Of a DNA stretch of 64,000 bases, positions 41,609 through 50,640 are shown piece after piece. Position 1 is the stretch's first letter. Each line of letters opens with the position of its first letter. The translations under genes and the position numbers were made by a program. The stretch is taken from NCBI RefSeq assembly GCF_014201135.1, contig NZ_JACHDR010000001.1:1550001-1614000 (forward strand), given 5' to 3'. The notes under the pieces were generated by a model. The model did not search any database and was not told the DNA's origin. It saw only the letters and a program-made list of their open reading frames with translations. Source of the stretch: Neomicrococcus aestuarii (lineage in GTDB: Bacteria; Actinomycetota; Actinomycetes; Actinomycetales; Micrococcaceae).

Positions 41609-42862
41609 ATGGAGATCTTTTGCACCGTAGTTCCGCCGTACCTCTTGGAGAGCGTGGCGGAGGGAACGCCCGCGCCCACGGATGATCTTCGCGAGGACTC
41701 TGGAAACAGTGGGTCTGGAAACGGTGGTTCTGGAAACGAGGACTCGACTCAGGGTCCCGTTCGGAGCTTGCGACCCTCCCCTACTTCGGCTCCCGAATCT
41801 GGAGCTTCTGGCGCTCAAGGATCTGGCGTTGAAGGTTCTCAGGTCGAGGGTTCTGATTTCGGGCCGGGACTCGAGTTCATTTCGGCGGAGACCTCGGAGA
41901 TTGCTCGTCGCACGCTCGAGATTGACGAGCGGATGCGCCAAGAACGCCGCAATCCACAGCCGGAACCTTCGATCGTTCAGGTGAAGGGCACGCTGGCCCG
42001 CAAGATCTCTGACGCTAAGAACAAGGAAGTACTTCCCGGAACGCTCGTGCGCGCCGAGGGCGACGAACCCACTGAAGATGTAGACGTCAACCGCGTTTAC
42101 GACACGTTCGGCAGCATCTACGCGTTCTTGCAAAAAGTGTTGAACCAGTCCAGCATCGACGGCCACGGAGTGGCTCTCCAAGGAACCGTGCACTTCGGGG
42201 ACCACTATGACAACGCCTTCTGGGATGGCGAACAAATGGTCTTCGGCGATGGCGACGGCGAAGTTTTCGCCACCTTCACGGATTCCTACACCGTGGTGGC
42301 TCACGAACTCGGCCACGGGTTCTTGCAGTACACCACCAACTTCACCTACCAAGGTCAATCCGGCGCCCTCAACGAGTCCTGCGCCGACGTCCTAGGAACC
42401 GTGGCCGAACAGTGGGCACTGGGGCAAAGCGCTGAGGAATCCGACTGGTTCATTGGCCGCGAAGTGTTCACCCCACAGATCGCCGGCGACGCACTACGCT
42501 CCATGTCAGCACCCGGAACCGCGTACGACGACCCCTCACTCGGCGTGGACCCACAACCCGAGCACATGAGCGAATTCGTCACCACGCGCGAGGACAACGG
42601 TGGAGTTCACATCAACTCCGGCATCCCCAACCGCGCGTTCTACCTCGCGGCCACCGCGATCGGCGGAAACGTGTGGGAAGGCGCCGGTCGAGTATGGGCG
42701 GACGTCCTCTTGTCCCAAGAGCTCCCCCTCGATGCCACCTTCGTGGCTTTCGCCGAATCCACCGTGAAGCACGCGGGACGCATCTTCGGTGAAGAGTCCT
42801 CCCAGCAAGCTACTGTCCAGAAAGCCTGGGAAACTGTGGGCGTTCTCCAGCCGACGCCCTAG
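41609..42862 (+). CDS. Protealysin-like M4 metalloprotease
   Basis: A thermolysin-family protease of 417 residues without a signal peptide. It opens with the short protealysin-type precursor motif CTVVPPYLLESVAEG (PPYLL at 9-13), followed by a long Gly/Ser/Asn-rich linker of about 70 residues, unusual for the family. The zinc site is HELGH at 232-236, with the third ligand Glu in NESCADVLG near 256, and the active-site His in GGVHINSGIPN near 330. Protealysin-like proteases act in the cytoplasm or leave by unusual routes; some cleave actin. The next gene encodes a probable specific inhibitor. ATG at 41609 matches the family N-terminus. Confidence 0.9.
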   Translation: MEIFCTVVPPYLLESVAEGTPAPTDDLREDSGNSGSGNGGSGNEDSTQGPVRSLRPSPTSAPESGASGAQGSGVEGSQVEGSDFGPGLEFISAETSEIARRTLEIDERMRQERRNPQPEPSIVQVKGTLARKISDAKNKEVLPGTLVRAEGDEPTEDVDVNRVYDTFGSIYAFLQKVLNQSSIDGHGVALQGTVHFGDHYDNAFWDGEQMVFGDGDGEVFATFTDSYTVVAHELGHGFLQYTTNFTYQGQSGALNESCADVLGTVAEQWALGQSAEESDWFIGREVFTPQIAGDALRSMSAPGTAYDDPSLGVDPQPEHMSEFVTTREDNGGVHINSGIPNRAFYLAATAIGGNVWEGAGRVWADVLLSQELPLDATFVAFAESTVKHAGRIFGEESSQQATVQKAWETVGVLQPTP

Positions 42863-42894
42863 GTCTCCTCAAGCAAGTTCATTAGAGTGAAGCC

Positions 42895-43305
42895 ATGAGG
42901 GTACAAGTGACGCGGTCAGGCGGATTCGCCGGTATTTCGCGCCGCGGTGCCATCGAGTGCTCCAATGAACCAGACCTTTCGGCGCTCGTCGACGCAGCCC
43001 TCCTCGAAGCTCAGCAGAGTCAAGACCAGAACCAAAACCAAAACCAAAACCACGCGGATCATCCCCTACCTGACCCGACGCTCACGGATGATGATGGCGA
43101 GACGGAAGCTGCGTCGTCGTACTCAGAAAGAAACCGAGCCCAGCAGCACCAGCAGCGGGACCGGTACCAATGGAACATTTGGATCGGCGATGAGCAGTTT
43201 GAGTTCCCGGATTCCGAGCTGCCGGAGACGGTGAGGGTGCTCGCGGTCGAGGTTCTTAAGCATCCCGTTACGCGGCCCACAATGGATGGCGACCTGGATC
43301 ACTAA
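42895..43305 (+). CDS. Emfourin-like inhibitor of the protealysin-type protease
   Basis: A 136-residue small protein. Its start (MRVQVTRSGGFAGISRRGAI) is the hallmark of emfourin, the proteinaceous inhibitor encoded beside protealysin. The end (WNIWIGDEQFEFPDSELPETVRVLAVEVL, as a region) matches the family's last strands and helix. Between them lies an insert of about 50 residues with an (AACCAA)n stretch coding NQNQNQN and an exact dispersed-repeat copy (EAASSYS). It lies 32 bases after the protease, so expression is coupled. Expected role: keep the cytoplasmic protease inactive. Whether the insert disturbs binding is unknown. Confidence 0.8.
   Translation: MRVQVTRSGGFAGISRRGAIECSNEPDLSALVDAALLEAQQSQDQNQNQNQNHADHPLPDPTLTDDDGETEAASSYSERNRAQQHQQRDRYQWNIWIGDEQFEFPDSELPETVRVLAVEVLKHPVTRPTMDGDLDH
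43023..43053 (+). repeat. Hexanucleotide repeat in the emfourin gene
   Basis: Four to five AACCAA/AACCAG units encode Gln-Asn pairs. Because the unit is 6 bases, slippage would change length without shifting the frame. Confidence 0.7.
43107..43123 (-). repeat. Dispersed 17-bp word, copy 13 (exact)
   Basis: Exact AGCTGCGTCGTCGTACT inside the emfourin loop insert, read as AASSYS on the plus strand. Confidence 0.8.
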
Positions 43306-43344
43306 AGTGGGCACTTGCGCCGCAACAAGCGCAAAATATTGCAA

Positions 43345-44838
43345 ATGTCCCCTTCCTCAAATTCGATTGATGCGCGCACTGACGCGCCAAATGCGGCCGA
43401 AAACTCGGCATCGCAGCGCGGCTTCCTGGGTCACCCCAAGCCGCTCGCAACGCTTTTCAGCGTAGAAATGTGGGAACGCTTCTCCTTCTACGGAATGCAA
43501 GCGATCCTCGCGTACTACATGTACTACTCCGTCGCCGAAGGTGGACTGGGCATGGATCAAGCCCTCGCCGTGAGCCTTGTGGGCGCCTACGGCGGTGGCG
43601 TGTACCTCAGCACCATCCTCGGAGCATGGCTAGCCGACCGAGTCTTCGGCGGCGAGCGCGTCCTGTTCTACGCGGCCATCATGATCATGTTCGGCCACAT
43701 TGCTTTGGCGCTCTTGCCAGGTGGCGTGGGCCTCGCGATTGGTCTGGTCCTCGTGGCGATCGGATCCGGCGGCCTCAAGGCGAACGCCTCCGCGATTGTG
43801 GGATCCCTGTATTCGCGTGAAGATCCGCGCCGTGACGCCGGATTCTCCATCTTCTACATGGGCGTCAACATCGGTGGCCTGGTAGGCCCGTTGATCACCG
43901 GCTTCCTGCAGACCAGCATGGGCTTCCACTGGGGCTTCGGAGCCGCCGCCGTGGGTATGGCGCTCGGCATTGCCGTGTACGCCTCCGGACGCAAGAACTT
44001 GCCCGCCATTGCCGGCGAAGTCAGCAACCCGTTGCCTGCGAAGGAATACAAGAAGGTCGCCCTCATTGGCATCGCGGCCCTCGTAGTGATTGTTGCCGTG
44101 TTCGCGATTCGCCTCGTGACCCTGGACAACCTGGCCACCGTGATCTCCTACGTAGTGGTCATCGCCGCAATCATCTACTTCACCGTGATCCTGCGCAGCA
44201 AGAAGGTCAACACGGTAGAGCGCAAGCGCGTCTTCGCGTTCATCCCGCTCTTCATTGCGTCCGTGGCGTTCTGGGCACTGTTCCAGCAGCAGTTCACGTT
44301 CATCGCCGTGTACTCGGATGAACGACTTGACCGCAACCTCTTCGGCTGGGAAATGCCGGCCTCGTGGGTGCAATCCATCAACCCCGTCTTCATCATCATC
44401 TTCGCGGGCATCTTCGCGACGATGTGGACCAAGATGGGCCAGCGCCAGCCGTCCACTCCGCTGAAGTTTGCACTGTCTTTGTTCATCATTGGCGTTGCGT
44501 ACTTGATCTTCATTCCCATGGAGTCTTTGGAAAAAACGCCACTCTTGGTGCTCGCTGGCATCTTGCTACTGTGCACCTTCGCTGAGTTGTTCTTGAGCCC
44601 TATCGGCTTGTCCATCTCCACTAAGCTGGCACCGGAAGCTTTCCGCACCCAGATGATGGCCTTGTTCTACTTGTCCGTCTCTTTGGGAACCACGCTTTCT
44701 GGCGTGCTGGCGGCGTACTACCAGCCTGGCCAGGAGATCGCGTACTTCGTGGCTCTGGGCGCTGGCTGCATCATCTTGGGCGTTGCCCTGTTGGTGGCCA
44801 CGCCTGCTATCAAGCGCCTCATGGGCGGCGTGAAGTAG
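43345..44838 (+). CDS. POT family peptide (oligopeptide:H+) symporter
   Basis: A 497-residue major-facilitator transporter with 12-14 membrane segments. The N-terminal LFSVEMWERFSFYGMQAILAYYMYY (region) contains the ExxERFxYY-type proton-coupling motif of POT/PTR transporters (here EMWERFSFYGM). The helix 4-5 region GLKANASAIVGSLY and the later LSPIGLSISTKLAPEAFRTQMM are also family hallmarks. It takes up di- and tripeptides with protons. ATG at 43345 is chosen over a TTG 30 bases earlier; no strong ribosome site precedes either. A terminator hairpin follows. Confidence 0.92.
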   Translation: MSPSSNSIDARTDAPNAAENSASQRGFLGHPKPLATLFSVEMWERFSFYGMQAILAYYMYYSVAEGGLGMDQALAVSLVGAYGGGVYLSTILGAWLADRVFGGERVLFYAAIMIMFGHIALALLPGGVGLAIGLVLVAIGSGGLKANASAIVGSLYSREDPRRDAGFSIFYMGVNIGGLVGPLITGFLQTSMGFHWGFGAAAVGMALGIAVYASGRKNLPAIAGEVSNPLPAKEYKKVALIGIAALVVIVAVFAIRLVTLDNLATVISYVVVIAAIIYFTVILRSKKVNTVERKRVFAFIPLFIASVAFWALFQQQFTFIAVYSDERLDRNLFGWEMPASWVQSINPVFIIIFAGIFATMWTKMGQRQPSTPLKFALSLFIIGVAYLIFIPMESLEKTPLLVLAGILLLCTFAELFLSPIGLSISTKLAPEAFRTQMMALFYLSVSLGTTLSGVLAAYYQPGQEIAYFVALGAGCIILGVALLVATPAIKRLMGGVK

Positions 44839-44872
44839 CCTCTCCGGGGCTTCTCCTCACGCCGCAGAAATG

Positions 44873-44930
44873 ACGTGGGCGGTGTTCTTCATCAGCATTC
44901 ATTGCTGGTGGAGCGTCGCCCACGTTTTCT
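44873..44930. terminator. Terminator between peptide transporter and cupin
   Basis: ACGTGGGCG and CGCCCACGT arms with a T-rich tail on the plus strand; convergent genes on both sides, so it may serve both. Confidence 0.7.
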
Positions 44931-45225
44931 ATTTCTTGAGCTCTATCTCCACGAAGATGATGACTTCATCAGTGTCATTGGCAACGTTGTGCTCCACCCC
45001 AGCAGGCCGCGTGTAGGACTGGCCGGCCTCGATTTGGAACTTATGGCGGAGCGCGTCAGGGGTTTCGATGGTGAGCTCGCCGCTCGTTACGGGAACCACG
45101 ATGTAGTCGGTCTCATGCACGTGCCGCTTCGTCTCCGTGTGAGGTTCGAAGCGCCACTGCGTGACGCGCGCGTTCGCGTCATCTTGTTGCACCGTTGAGG
45201 TTGCTGGAAGTCGAATACTCGTCAT
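44929..45225 (-). CDS. Small cupin-domain protein
   Basis: A 98-residue single-domain cupin. The first motif RHVHETDYIVVPVTSGELTI gives two His metal ligands near residues 34-36, and the second motif YTRPAGVEHNVAND contributes another His near 76. Such small cupins may be isomerases or sensors. ATG at 45225 with GAAGGG upstream is preferred to a start ten codons earlier. No genomic clue to substrate; monocistronic. Confidence 0.8.
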   Translation of the reverse strand: MTSIRLPATSTVQQDDANARVTQWRFEPHTETKRHVHETDYIVVPVTSGELTIETPDALRHKFQIEAGQSYTRPAGVEHNVANDTDEVIIFVEIELKK

Positions 45226-45311
45226 GCCACGGCCCTTCTTTCGCTGAATCACCAATGTACGTCAAGCAACAATTACCTGACTTCCCACCCGATTTCTGAC
45301 AAGCTGAACTT

Positions 45312-46955
45312 ATGAGCCAGAATCGTGCGGGCACTCGTGCCCTTCCAGAAGATCTCATCGATGTTGATGCAGTAGTTTCTGCCTACTACGACGTTCACCC
45401 GGATCCTTCAGAACCCACCCAGCGCGTGGCGTTCGGAACCTCGGGACACCGCGGGTCCTCCTTGAAGACCAGCTTCAACGAAGACCACATCTTGGCCATC
45501 ACCCAGGCGATCGTCGACTACCGCCGCGGTCAAGGCATCACCGGGCCGCTCTTTTTGGGCAAAGACACGCACGCGCTCTCCGACCCCGCGCAAGACAGTG
45601 CCCTAGAAGTTCTTGCCGCGAATGACGTCACGGTTCTCTGGGAGAGCGACGGCGACTACGCACCGACTCCCGCCGTGTCCTTCGCGATCCTCAGCTACAA
45701 CGCCGACCCCGCACACACCTCGCAAGCGGACGGCATCATCATCACCCCCAGCCACAACCCCCCAGCTGACGGTGGCTTCAAGTACAACCCTCCTCACGGC
45801 GGCCCTGCGGATTCGGACGCCACGTCCTGGATTGCCCGCCGCGCCAACGAACTGATCGAGGGCAAGCTCGCTGAAGTAGAGCGAGTGCCGCTGGCTCAGG
45901 CGAAGCTGAGCGACGGCGTCGTACACCATGATTTCCGGGCCCCGTATGTCAATGCGCTGCCGGAAGTACTCAACATTTCCGCGATCAAGGACGCCGGAAT
46001 CCGCATTGGCGCGGACCCGATGGGCGGCGCATCCGTGGATTATTGGGGCGCGATTGCCGAGCATCACCACCTCAACCTGACAGTGGTCAATCCGCTCGTG
46101 GATCCGCGCTGGTCCTTCATGACGCTGGACTGGGACGAGAAGATCCGCATGGACTGCTCCAGCCCGCACGCCATGGCGAGCCTGATTGGGCAGAAGGACA
46201 AGTTCGATATCGCCACCGGTAACGACGCCGACTCGGACCGGCACGGCATCGTCACTCCGGATGGTGGGCTCATGAACCCCAACCACTACTTGTCCGTGGC
46301 GATCGATTACTTGTACCGCAACCGGACGTCCTGGCCGCAGGATGCGGGCGTGGGAAAGACCTTGGTGTCCTCCTCCATGATTGACCGCGTGGCCGCCGGT
46401 TTGGGCCGCAAGCTCGTGGAAGTTCCCGTGGGCTTCAAGTGGTTTGTTCCCGGATTCCTTGATGGGACCGGCGTTTTTGGCGGCGAAGAATCCGCCGGCG
46501 CGAGCTTTGTCCGCTTTGACGGCCGCCCGTGGTCTACGGATAAGGACGGCATCTTGCTAGCGCTCTTGGCGTCCGAAATTCAGGCCGTCACGGGCCAGTC
46601 CCCCAGCCAGCTCTACCGCGGCCTGACGGAGAAATATGGCGAGCCTGCCTACGCTCGCATCGACGCTGCCGCCACGGTGGATCAGAAGGCGCGATTGGGT
46701 AAGTTGAGCCCCTCAGACGTCACCGCCGACCAGCTCGCGGGCGAGACCATCACGGCCAAACTCACTGAGGCGCCCGGAAACGGCGCGTCCATTGGCGGCT
46801 TGAAGGTGACCACCGAGAACGCATGGTTTGCCGCGCGGCCGTCCGGCACAGAGGACGTCTACAAGATCTACGCGGAGTCCTTCAAGGGCGCCGAGCACTT
46901 AGCTGAGGTCCAGCGTGACGCCAAAGCGATCGTGGATTCGGTGTTGGCGGAGTAG
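45312..46955 (+). CDS. pgm: Phosphoglucomutase (alpha-D-glucose phosphate-specific)
   Basis: Interconverts glucose-1-phosphate and glucose-6-phosphate for glycogen, trehalose and cell-wall precursors. The 547 residues show the N-terminal [10 protein letters not shown], the catalytic phosphoserine loop [11 protein letters not shown] near residue 143, the Mg-binding DADSDRHGI near residue 305, the sugar-binding GEESAGASF near residue 393 and the phosphate-binding [12 protein letters not shown] near residue 515. Full length for the family. Confidence 0.96.
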   Translation: MSQNRAGTRALPEDLIDVDAVVSAYYDVHPDPSEPTQRVAFGTSGHRGSSLKTSFNEDHILAITQAIVDYRRGQGITGPLFLGKDTHALSDPAQDSALEVLAANDVTVLWESDGDYAPTPAVSFAILSYNADPAHTSQADGIIITPSHNPPADGGFKYNPPHGGPADSDATSWIARRANELIEGKLAEVERVPLAQAKLSDGVVHHDFRAPYVNALPEVLNISAIKDAGIRIGADPMGGASVDYWGAIAEHHHLNLTVVNPLVDPRWSFMTLDWDEKIRMDCSSPHAMASLIGQKDKFDIATGNDADSDRHGIVTPDGGLMNPNHYLSVAIDYLYRNRTSWPQDAGVGKTLVSSSMIDRVAAGLGRKLVEVPVGFKWFVPGFLDGTGVFGGEESAGASFVRFDGRPWSTDKDGILLALLASEIQAVTGQSPSQLYRGLTEKYGEPAYARIDAAATVDQKARLGKLSPSDVTADQLAGETITAKLTEAPGNGASIGGLKVTTENAWFAARPSGTEDVYKIYAESFKGAEHLAEVQRDAKAIVDSVLAE

Positions 46956-46989
46956 TTGACGCGGCCAACCGCGGCCACTCGTCCGGATT

Positions 46990-47028
46990 GTTGCGTGATC
47001 GTACGTTCAGAGACGACGATCACGCAAC
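46990..47028. repeat. Perfect 13-bp inverted repeat after pgm
   Basis: GTTGCGTGATCGT (46990-47002) and ACGATCACGCAAC (47016-47028). It could be the pgm terminator, though no T tract follows. Confidence 0.65.
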
Positions 47029-47324
47029 GCTGGCTACGGGCCGATGAAATGAACCCTGTTAAGGGCAACCGATCGTAGCAATACTTGCGGACTAGAGCTC
47101 GTTTTTCCTAGGAAAACGAGAGTCCAGCGACGATTCCCTCGCTTCACTCTGTGGAAACGCAACAATCGCTACGGGTTTCGGCCGATCAGCCCACCACTCC
47201 GAGTGGGCCAGCGGCATGGAGTGCAACTATCACTACGCCTCGATGGATGCGCTGAGACGGCGACTCAACAATCGCTACGTGTAGATGGCACGGAATCAGG
47301 GAAGCGCGCCCGAAAACAACAATG

Positions 47325-47366
47325 CCCGCCGCAAGACTTCCCAAAAGGGAGTCCCGAAGCGGGCAA
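47325..47366. terminator. Long two-stage hairpin
   Basis: Outer TGCCCGC/GCGGGCA and inner GACTTCCC-AAAA-GGGAGTC stems, with 5-base internal bulges on both sides. It could end transcripts from either neighbour or be a structured RNA. Confidence 0.5.
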
Positions 47367-47661
47367 AGCGGTGACCGCGGACTCCACTGAAAGTGGCCCG
47401 CGTGTGTTGGGGGGTATACACGCGGACCACCATCGGTTGAGTCCGAGATCCTAGGAACGGATAGGAGGCTCATCATCAGCCAAGTGTTCAAAGATCTGCT
47501 GGGATCTGTCCGTTTCCGGCGAACGCTCGTAGATTCAACAATAACAAAACGGCCCCAAAAATCCAAGACTTACACAGTACCGGGCGTACCGCGAGCCTTT
47601 GACTAGGGCTCATTCAGAAAATTTTGCGACAAATAACAGCATTATGGAACTGTATGTTGTT

Positions 47662-49203
47662 CTACAAAGCGCGCTTCACCATGGTGGATTTAGCCCATCC
47701 ATACGGCGGATAAACCGGCTTGAGCGTATCCACCATGGTGGTCTTCGCCAAAGTGGGTCGTAGCTGGGAGAACGTGTCGAACCCATATTTGCCGTGATAG
47801 TTGCCCGTGCCCGAGTTTCCAACGCCGCCAAACGGCAGATTCGTCACGCCAGTTTGCAGGATCGCCACACCAATTCCGATACTGCCGGCGCGCACGTGAT
47901 CCTCGAAGATCGCATGCAAACGAGGCCGCTCGGAGAACAAGTAGGCTGCGAGAGGATCGGAGCGGTTGCCAATGAAATCGATGGCCTCGTCCACGTTCGC
48001 CACACGAATGATCGGCAAGATGGGCCCAAAGATCTCCTCTTGCATCACCGGCGATGCCGGATCAACATTCTTCAGAATGGTAGGCGCCACATAGCGATGT
48101 GCGCGGTCCACGATTCCACCAGCCACCACGTCGCCGTCCGCCAAATACCCGGCGAGACGGTCCACATGGGATTCGTTCACAATCCGTCCGAAGTCCTTTG
48201 AGGAGCTCGGATCCTTGCCATAGAACTCGGCGATGGCCCGCGGCAAGTGCTTTTCCAACTCATCCGCAGCTCGCCCCACGGCAAGCACATAGTCCGGCGC
48301 CACACAGGTCTGGCCGGCGTTGGTGAACTTCGCGAAAGCGATGCGCCGAGCAATCGCCGGCCAGTTTCCGTCAACCACCACCACAGGGCATTTACCGCCG
48401 AGTTCAAGGGTGACGGGCGTGAGCTGCTGCGCGGCAGCCGCGTAGACCTTCCGGCCAATGCGCTCGCTACCGGTGAAGAAGATGTGATCCCACTTCTGCT
48501 CGAGAAGTTCCGCGGCAACGTCGGCGCCGCCAGTCACGACGGCAACCGCACGGTGGTCCAGATACTGCGGAACCAAACGCTCGAGCAAAGCGCTCACGGT
48601 GGGCGCGTTTTCTGACGGCTTGATCACCGCACAGTTTCCCGCGGCAATCGCGGAGACCAGCGGGATGAGCAGGTTGTTCACCGGATAGTTCCACGGCCCC
48701 ATGATCAGCACTAGCCCCAACGGCTGCGGCTCTACCTTGGCGACGGCCGGCTGGAAGGCGATCGGCATGCGCTGATGCTGCGCACCCATCCACTCGGTTA
48801 AGTACAACTGCGCGAGCTTGACCTCGTTGCGGACCATGCTCAGCTCCGTGAGTCGGGCTTCCACGGCGGACTTCCCAAGATCCTGGGCTAAAGCAGTAAC
48901 GAAGTCTGATTCGTGCCGGCTCATCATCCGTTCGAACGCCTTGAGCTGCGCGGCCCGGAACTTGCGAGTCACGGCGATGCGTTCGCGGGCTCCTTCGCGC
49001 AAGTGCGCGACGGTCTCCGCGACGCCCAAATGCTTGGTGGCCTCGGGGACAACGTCTAGCTCCACTTCCTCCGGTGAGGCTTCTGCCTCTTCGTGGATGG
49101 GCGCCAGCTCCGTTTCGATTGGCGTCTCATCGGCCACGCTATCCTCGCGGGTTTCGTGTCCGGAAGCCAGGGTGCGGTCTTGAGCTGCGTCGTCGTACTT
49201 CAT
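47662..49203 (-). CDS. Aldehyde dehydrogenase family protein
   Basis: A 513-residue NAD(P)-dependent aldehyde dehydrogenase of the class 3 / coniferyl-aldehyde type. NAD-binding GPWNYPVNNLLIPLVSAIAAGN and GSERIGRKVYAAAA, the catalytic Glu in LELGGKCPV near residue 275 and the catalytic Cys in FTNAGQTCVAP near residue 308 are all present. A hydrophobic-free acidic extension of about 55 residues precedes the enzyme. ATG 49203 is followed at once by a dispersed-repeat copy (KYDDAA). Likely oxidises fatty or aromatic aldehydes; substrate not fixed. Confidence 0.9.
   Translation of the reverse strand: MKYDDAAQDRTLASGHETREDSVADETPIETELAPIHEEAEASPEEVELDVVPEATKHLGVAETVAHLREGARERIAVTRKFRAAQLKAFERMMSRHESDFVTALAQDLGKSAVEARLTELSMVRNEVKLAQLYLTEWMGAQHQRMPIAFQPAVAKVEPQPLGLVLIMGPWNYPVNNLLIPLVSAIAAGNCAVIKPSENAPTVSALLERLVPQYLDHRAVAVVTGGADVAAELLEQKWDHIFFTGSERIGRKVYAAAAQQLTPVTLELGGKCPVVVVDGNWPAIARRIAFAKFTNAGQTCVAPDYVLAVGRAADELEKHLPRAIAEFYGKDPSSSKDFGRIVNESHVDRLAGYLADGDVVAGGIVDRAHRYVAPTILKNVDPASPVMQEEIFGPILPIIRVANVDEAIDFIGNRSDPLAAYLFSERPRLHAIFEDHVRAGSIGIGVAILQTGVTNLPFGGVGNSGTGNYHGKYGFDTFSQLRPTLAKTTMVDTLKPVYPPYGWAKSTMVKRAL
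49183..49199 (-). repeat. Dispersed 17-bp word, copy 14 (exact)
   Basis: Exact AGCTGCGTCGTCGTACT covering codons 2-7 of the aldehyde dehydrogenase gene, read as KYDDAA. Confidence 0.8.
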
Positions 49204-49267
49204 GAAATGAACTCTACCCACCGCACGTAGGCAACAAGTGTCCGCCTCACGCACTACTCTTAAGCGC

Positions 49268-50590
49268 GTGAATGAACGCAACGCACTGGGATTCGGTTGG
49301 ACACTGCACGGGGATGGGAAAACCATTCGCCCGGGATCGGTGGTGGCACCGGACGAACGTCTGAGCTGGCCGCTGACGGCGAGCATCGGCGTGCAGCACA
49401 TCATGGCGATGTTTGGCGCCACGGTGTTGGTGCCTACGCTGACCGGCTTCCCCGTGACCACCACCATTCTCTTCACGGGTGTGGGCACGTTGCTCTTCCT
49501 TTTGATCACGCAGGGCAAGGTGCCGAGCTACCTCGGTTCGTCCTTCGCGTTCATCGCCCCCATTGGCGCGGCCATGAATCAGCACGGGATTGGCGGTGCG
49601 CTCGGCGGATTGGTCATGTCCGGCGTGGCGCTGTTCTTGGTGGGATTGATTGTTCAGAAATCCGGTGTGGGTTGGATTCACGCTCTCATGCCGCCGGTGG
49701 TGATGGGCACGATCGTGGCTGCGATCGGGCTGAATTTGGCCTCCGCCACCACCACCGCCATGCAGGAAGTCCCTCTGACCACGTTCGTGACGCTGGCCGC
49801 CGTGGTCATTTCTGCCGTGCTTTTCAAGGGCATGCTGGGCCGTTTGTCCATCCTGGTGGGCATTGTGGTGGGTTACATCGTGGCGCTGTTGCAGGGTCAG
49901 GTGGACTTCACGCCCGTGGCCGAGGCCGGCTGGGTGGGCCTTCCGCCGTTCCATTTGCCCGAGTTCCACGCGAGCTTGTTGCCACTGTTCCTTCCCGTGG
50001 TGTTGGTGTTGGTTGCCGAGAATATCGGTCACGTGAAGACGGTGGCCCTGATGACGGGCCGGGATCTGGATGGTAGCTACGGACGGGCTTTGATGTCCGA
50101 CGGCGTGGCCACGGCTCTCGCAGGAAGCTTCGGCGGATCCGGAACTACTACATACGCCGAGAACATTGGGGTCATGGCTTCCTCGAGGGTTTACTCTACC
50201 GCGGCTTACTGGGTTGCGGGCTCGGTGGCCATTTTGCTTGCGTTCTTGCCAAAGTTCGGCGCGCTCATCTCGACGATTCCAGCGGGCGTTTCCGGCGGTG
50301 CCGGCATTGTGCTGTACGGAATGATCGGCATCATGGGTGCACGCTTGTGGGTGCAGAATGAGGTGGACTTCTCCAACCCCATTAACCTCATGACGGCCGG
50401 ATCTGGCCTGATTATTGCCATCGCCAATCCAGTACTCACCCTCGGTGGAGCGCAATACGGTGGCATCGCTCTTGGAACCGCGGCAACGCTTCTCATCTTC
50501 CACGTCATGCGAGCCATCGCTCGAGCACGCGGCACGGAGCCAACTGCCATTGCTGAGGACTCAGGAGTAAATCCGGGCAAGCTCGGCTAA
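49268..50590 (+). CDS. Uracil/xanthine permease (NCS2 family)
   Basis: A 440-residue nucleobase:proton symporter with about 14 membrane segments. Family hallmarks are ASIGVQHIMAMFGATVLVP near the start, PSYLGSSFAFIAPIG, the NAT-signature region VLVAENIGHVKTV near residue 245 (Glu essential in UraA), and SGGAGIVLYGMIG. Most similar to UraA-type uracil carriers. Start uncertain: GTG at 49268 or GTG at 49238. Divergent from the aldehyde dehydrogenase. Confidence 0.9.
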   Translation: MNERNALGFGWTLHGDGKTIRPGSVVAPDERLSWPLTASIGVQHIMAMFGATVLVPTLTGFPVTTTILFTGVGTLLFLLITQGKVPSYLGSSFAFIAPIGAAMNQHGIGGALGGLVMSGVALFLVGLIVQKSGVGWIHALMPPVVMGTIVAAIGLNLASATTTAMQEVPLTTFVTLAAVVISAVLFKGMLGRLSILVGIVVGYIVALLQGQVDFTPVAEAGWVGLPPFHLPEFHASLLPLFLPVVLVLVAENIGHVKTVALMTGRDLDGSYGRALMSDGVATALAGSFGGSGTTTYAENIGVMASSRVYSTAAYWVAGSVAILLAFLPKFGALISTIPAGVSGGAGIVLYGMIGIMGARLWVQNEVDFSNPINLMTAGSGLIIAIANPVLTLGGAQYGGIALGTAATLLIFHVMRAIARARGTEPTAIAEDSGVNPGKLG

Positions 50591-50640
50591 ATTGCTTGCG
50601 CCGTTGAGCGCCTTTCATCCTTACTGCGTATTATCTAAAT

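Larger units (their letters stand above)
46956..47661. other. Gene-free 700 bp rich in inverted and short direct repeats
   Basis: Between the convergent pgm and aldehyde dehydrogenase genes. It contains a perfect 13-base inverted repeat (46990-47028), a palindrome around CCTAGG (47098-47120), three copies of a (C)AACAATCGCTACG-like word (47159, 47222, 47265) and a long hairpin at 47325-47366. No convincing reading frame on either strand. Confidence 0.55.

Noticed and set aside
47186-47566. A 126-codon minus-strand reading frame in the gene-free island
   Set aside because: It spans the two-stage hairpin and short repeats, has no ribosome site and an odd composition for a protein.
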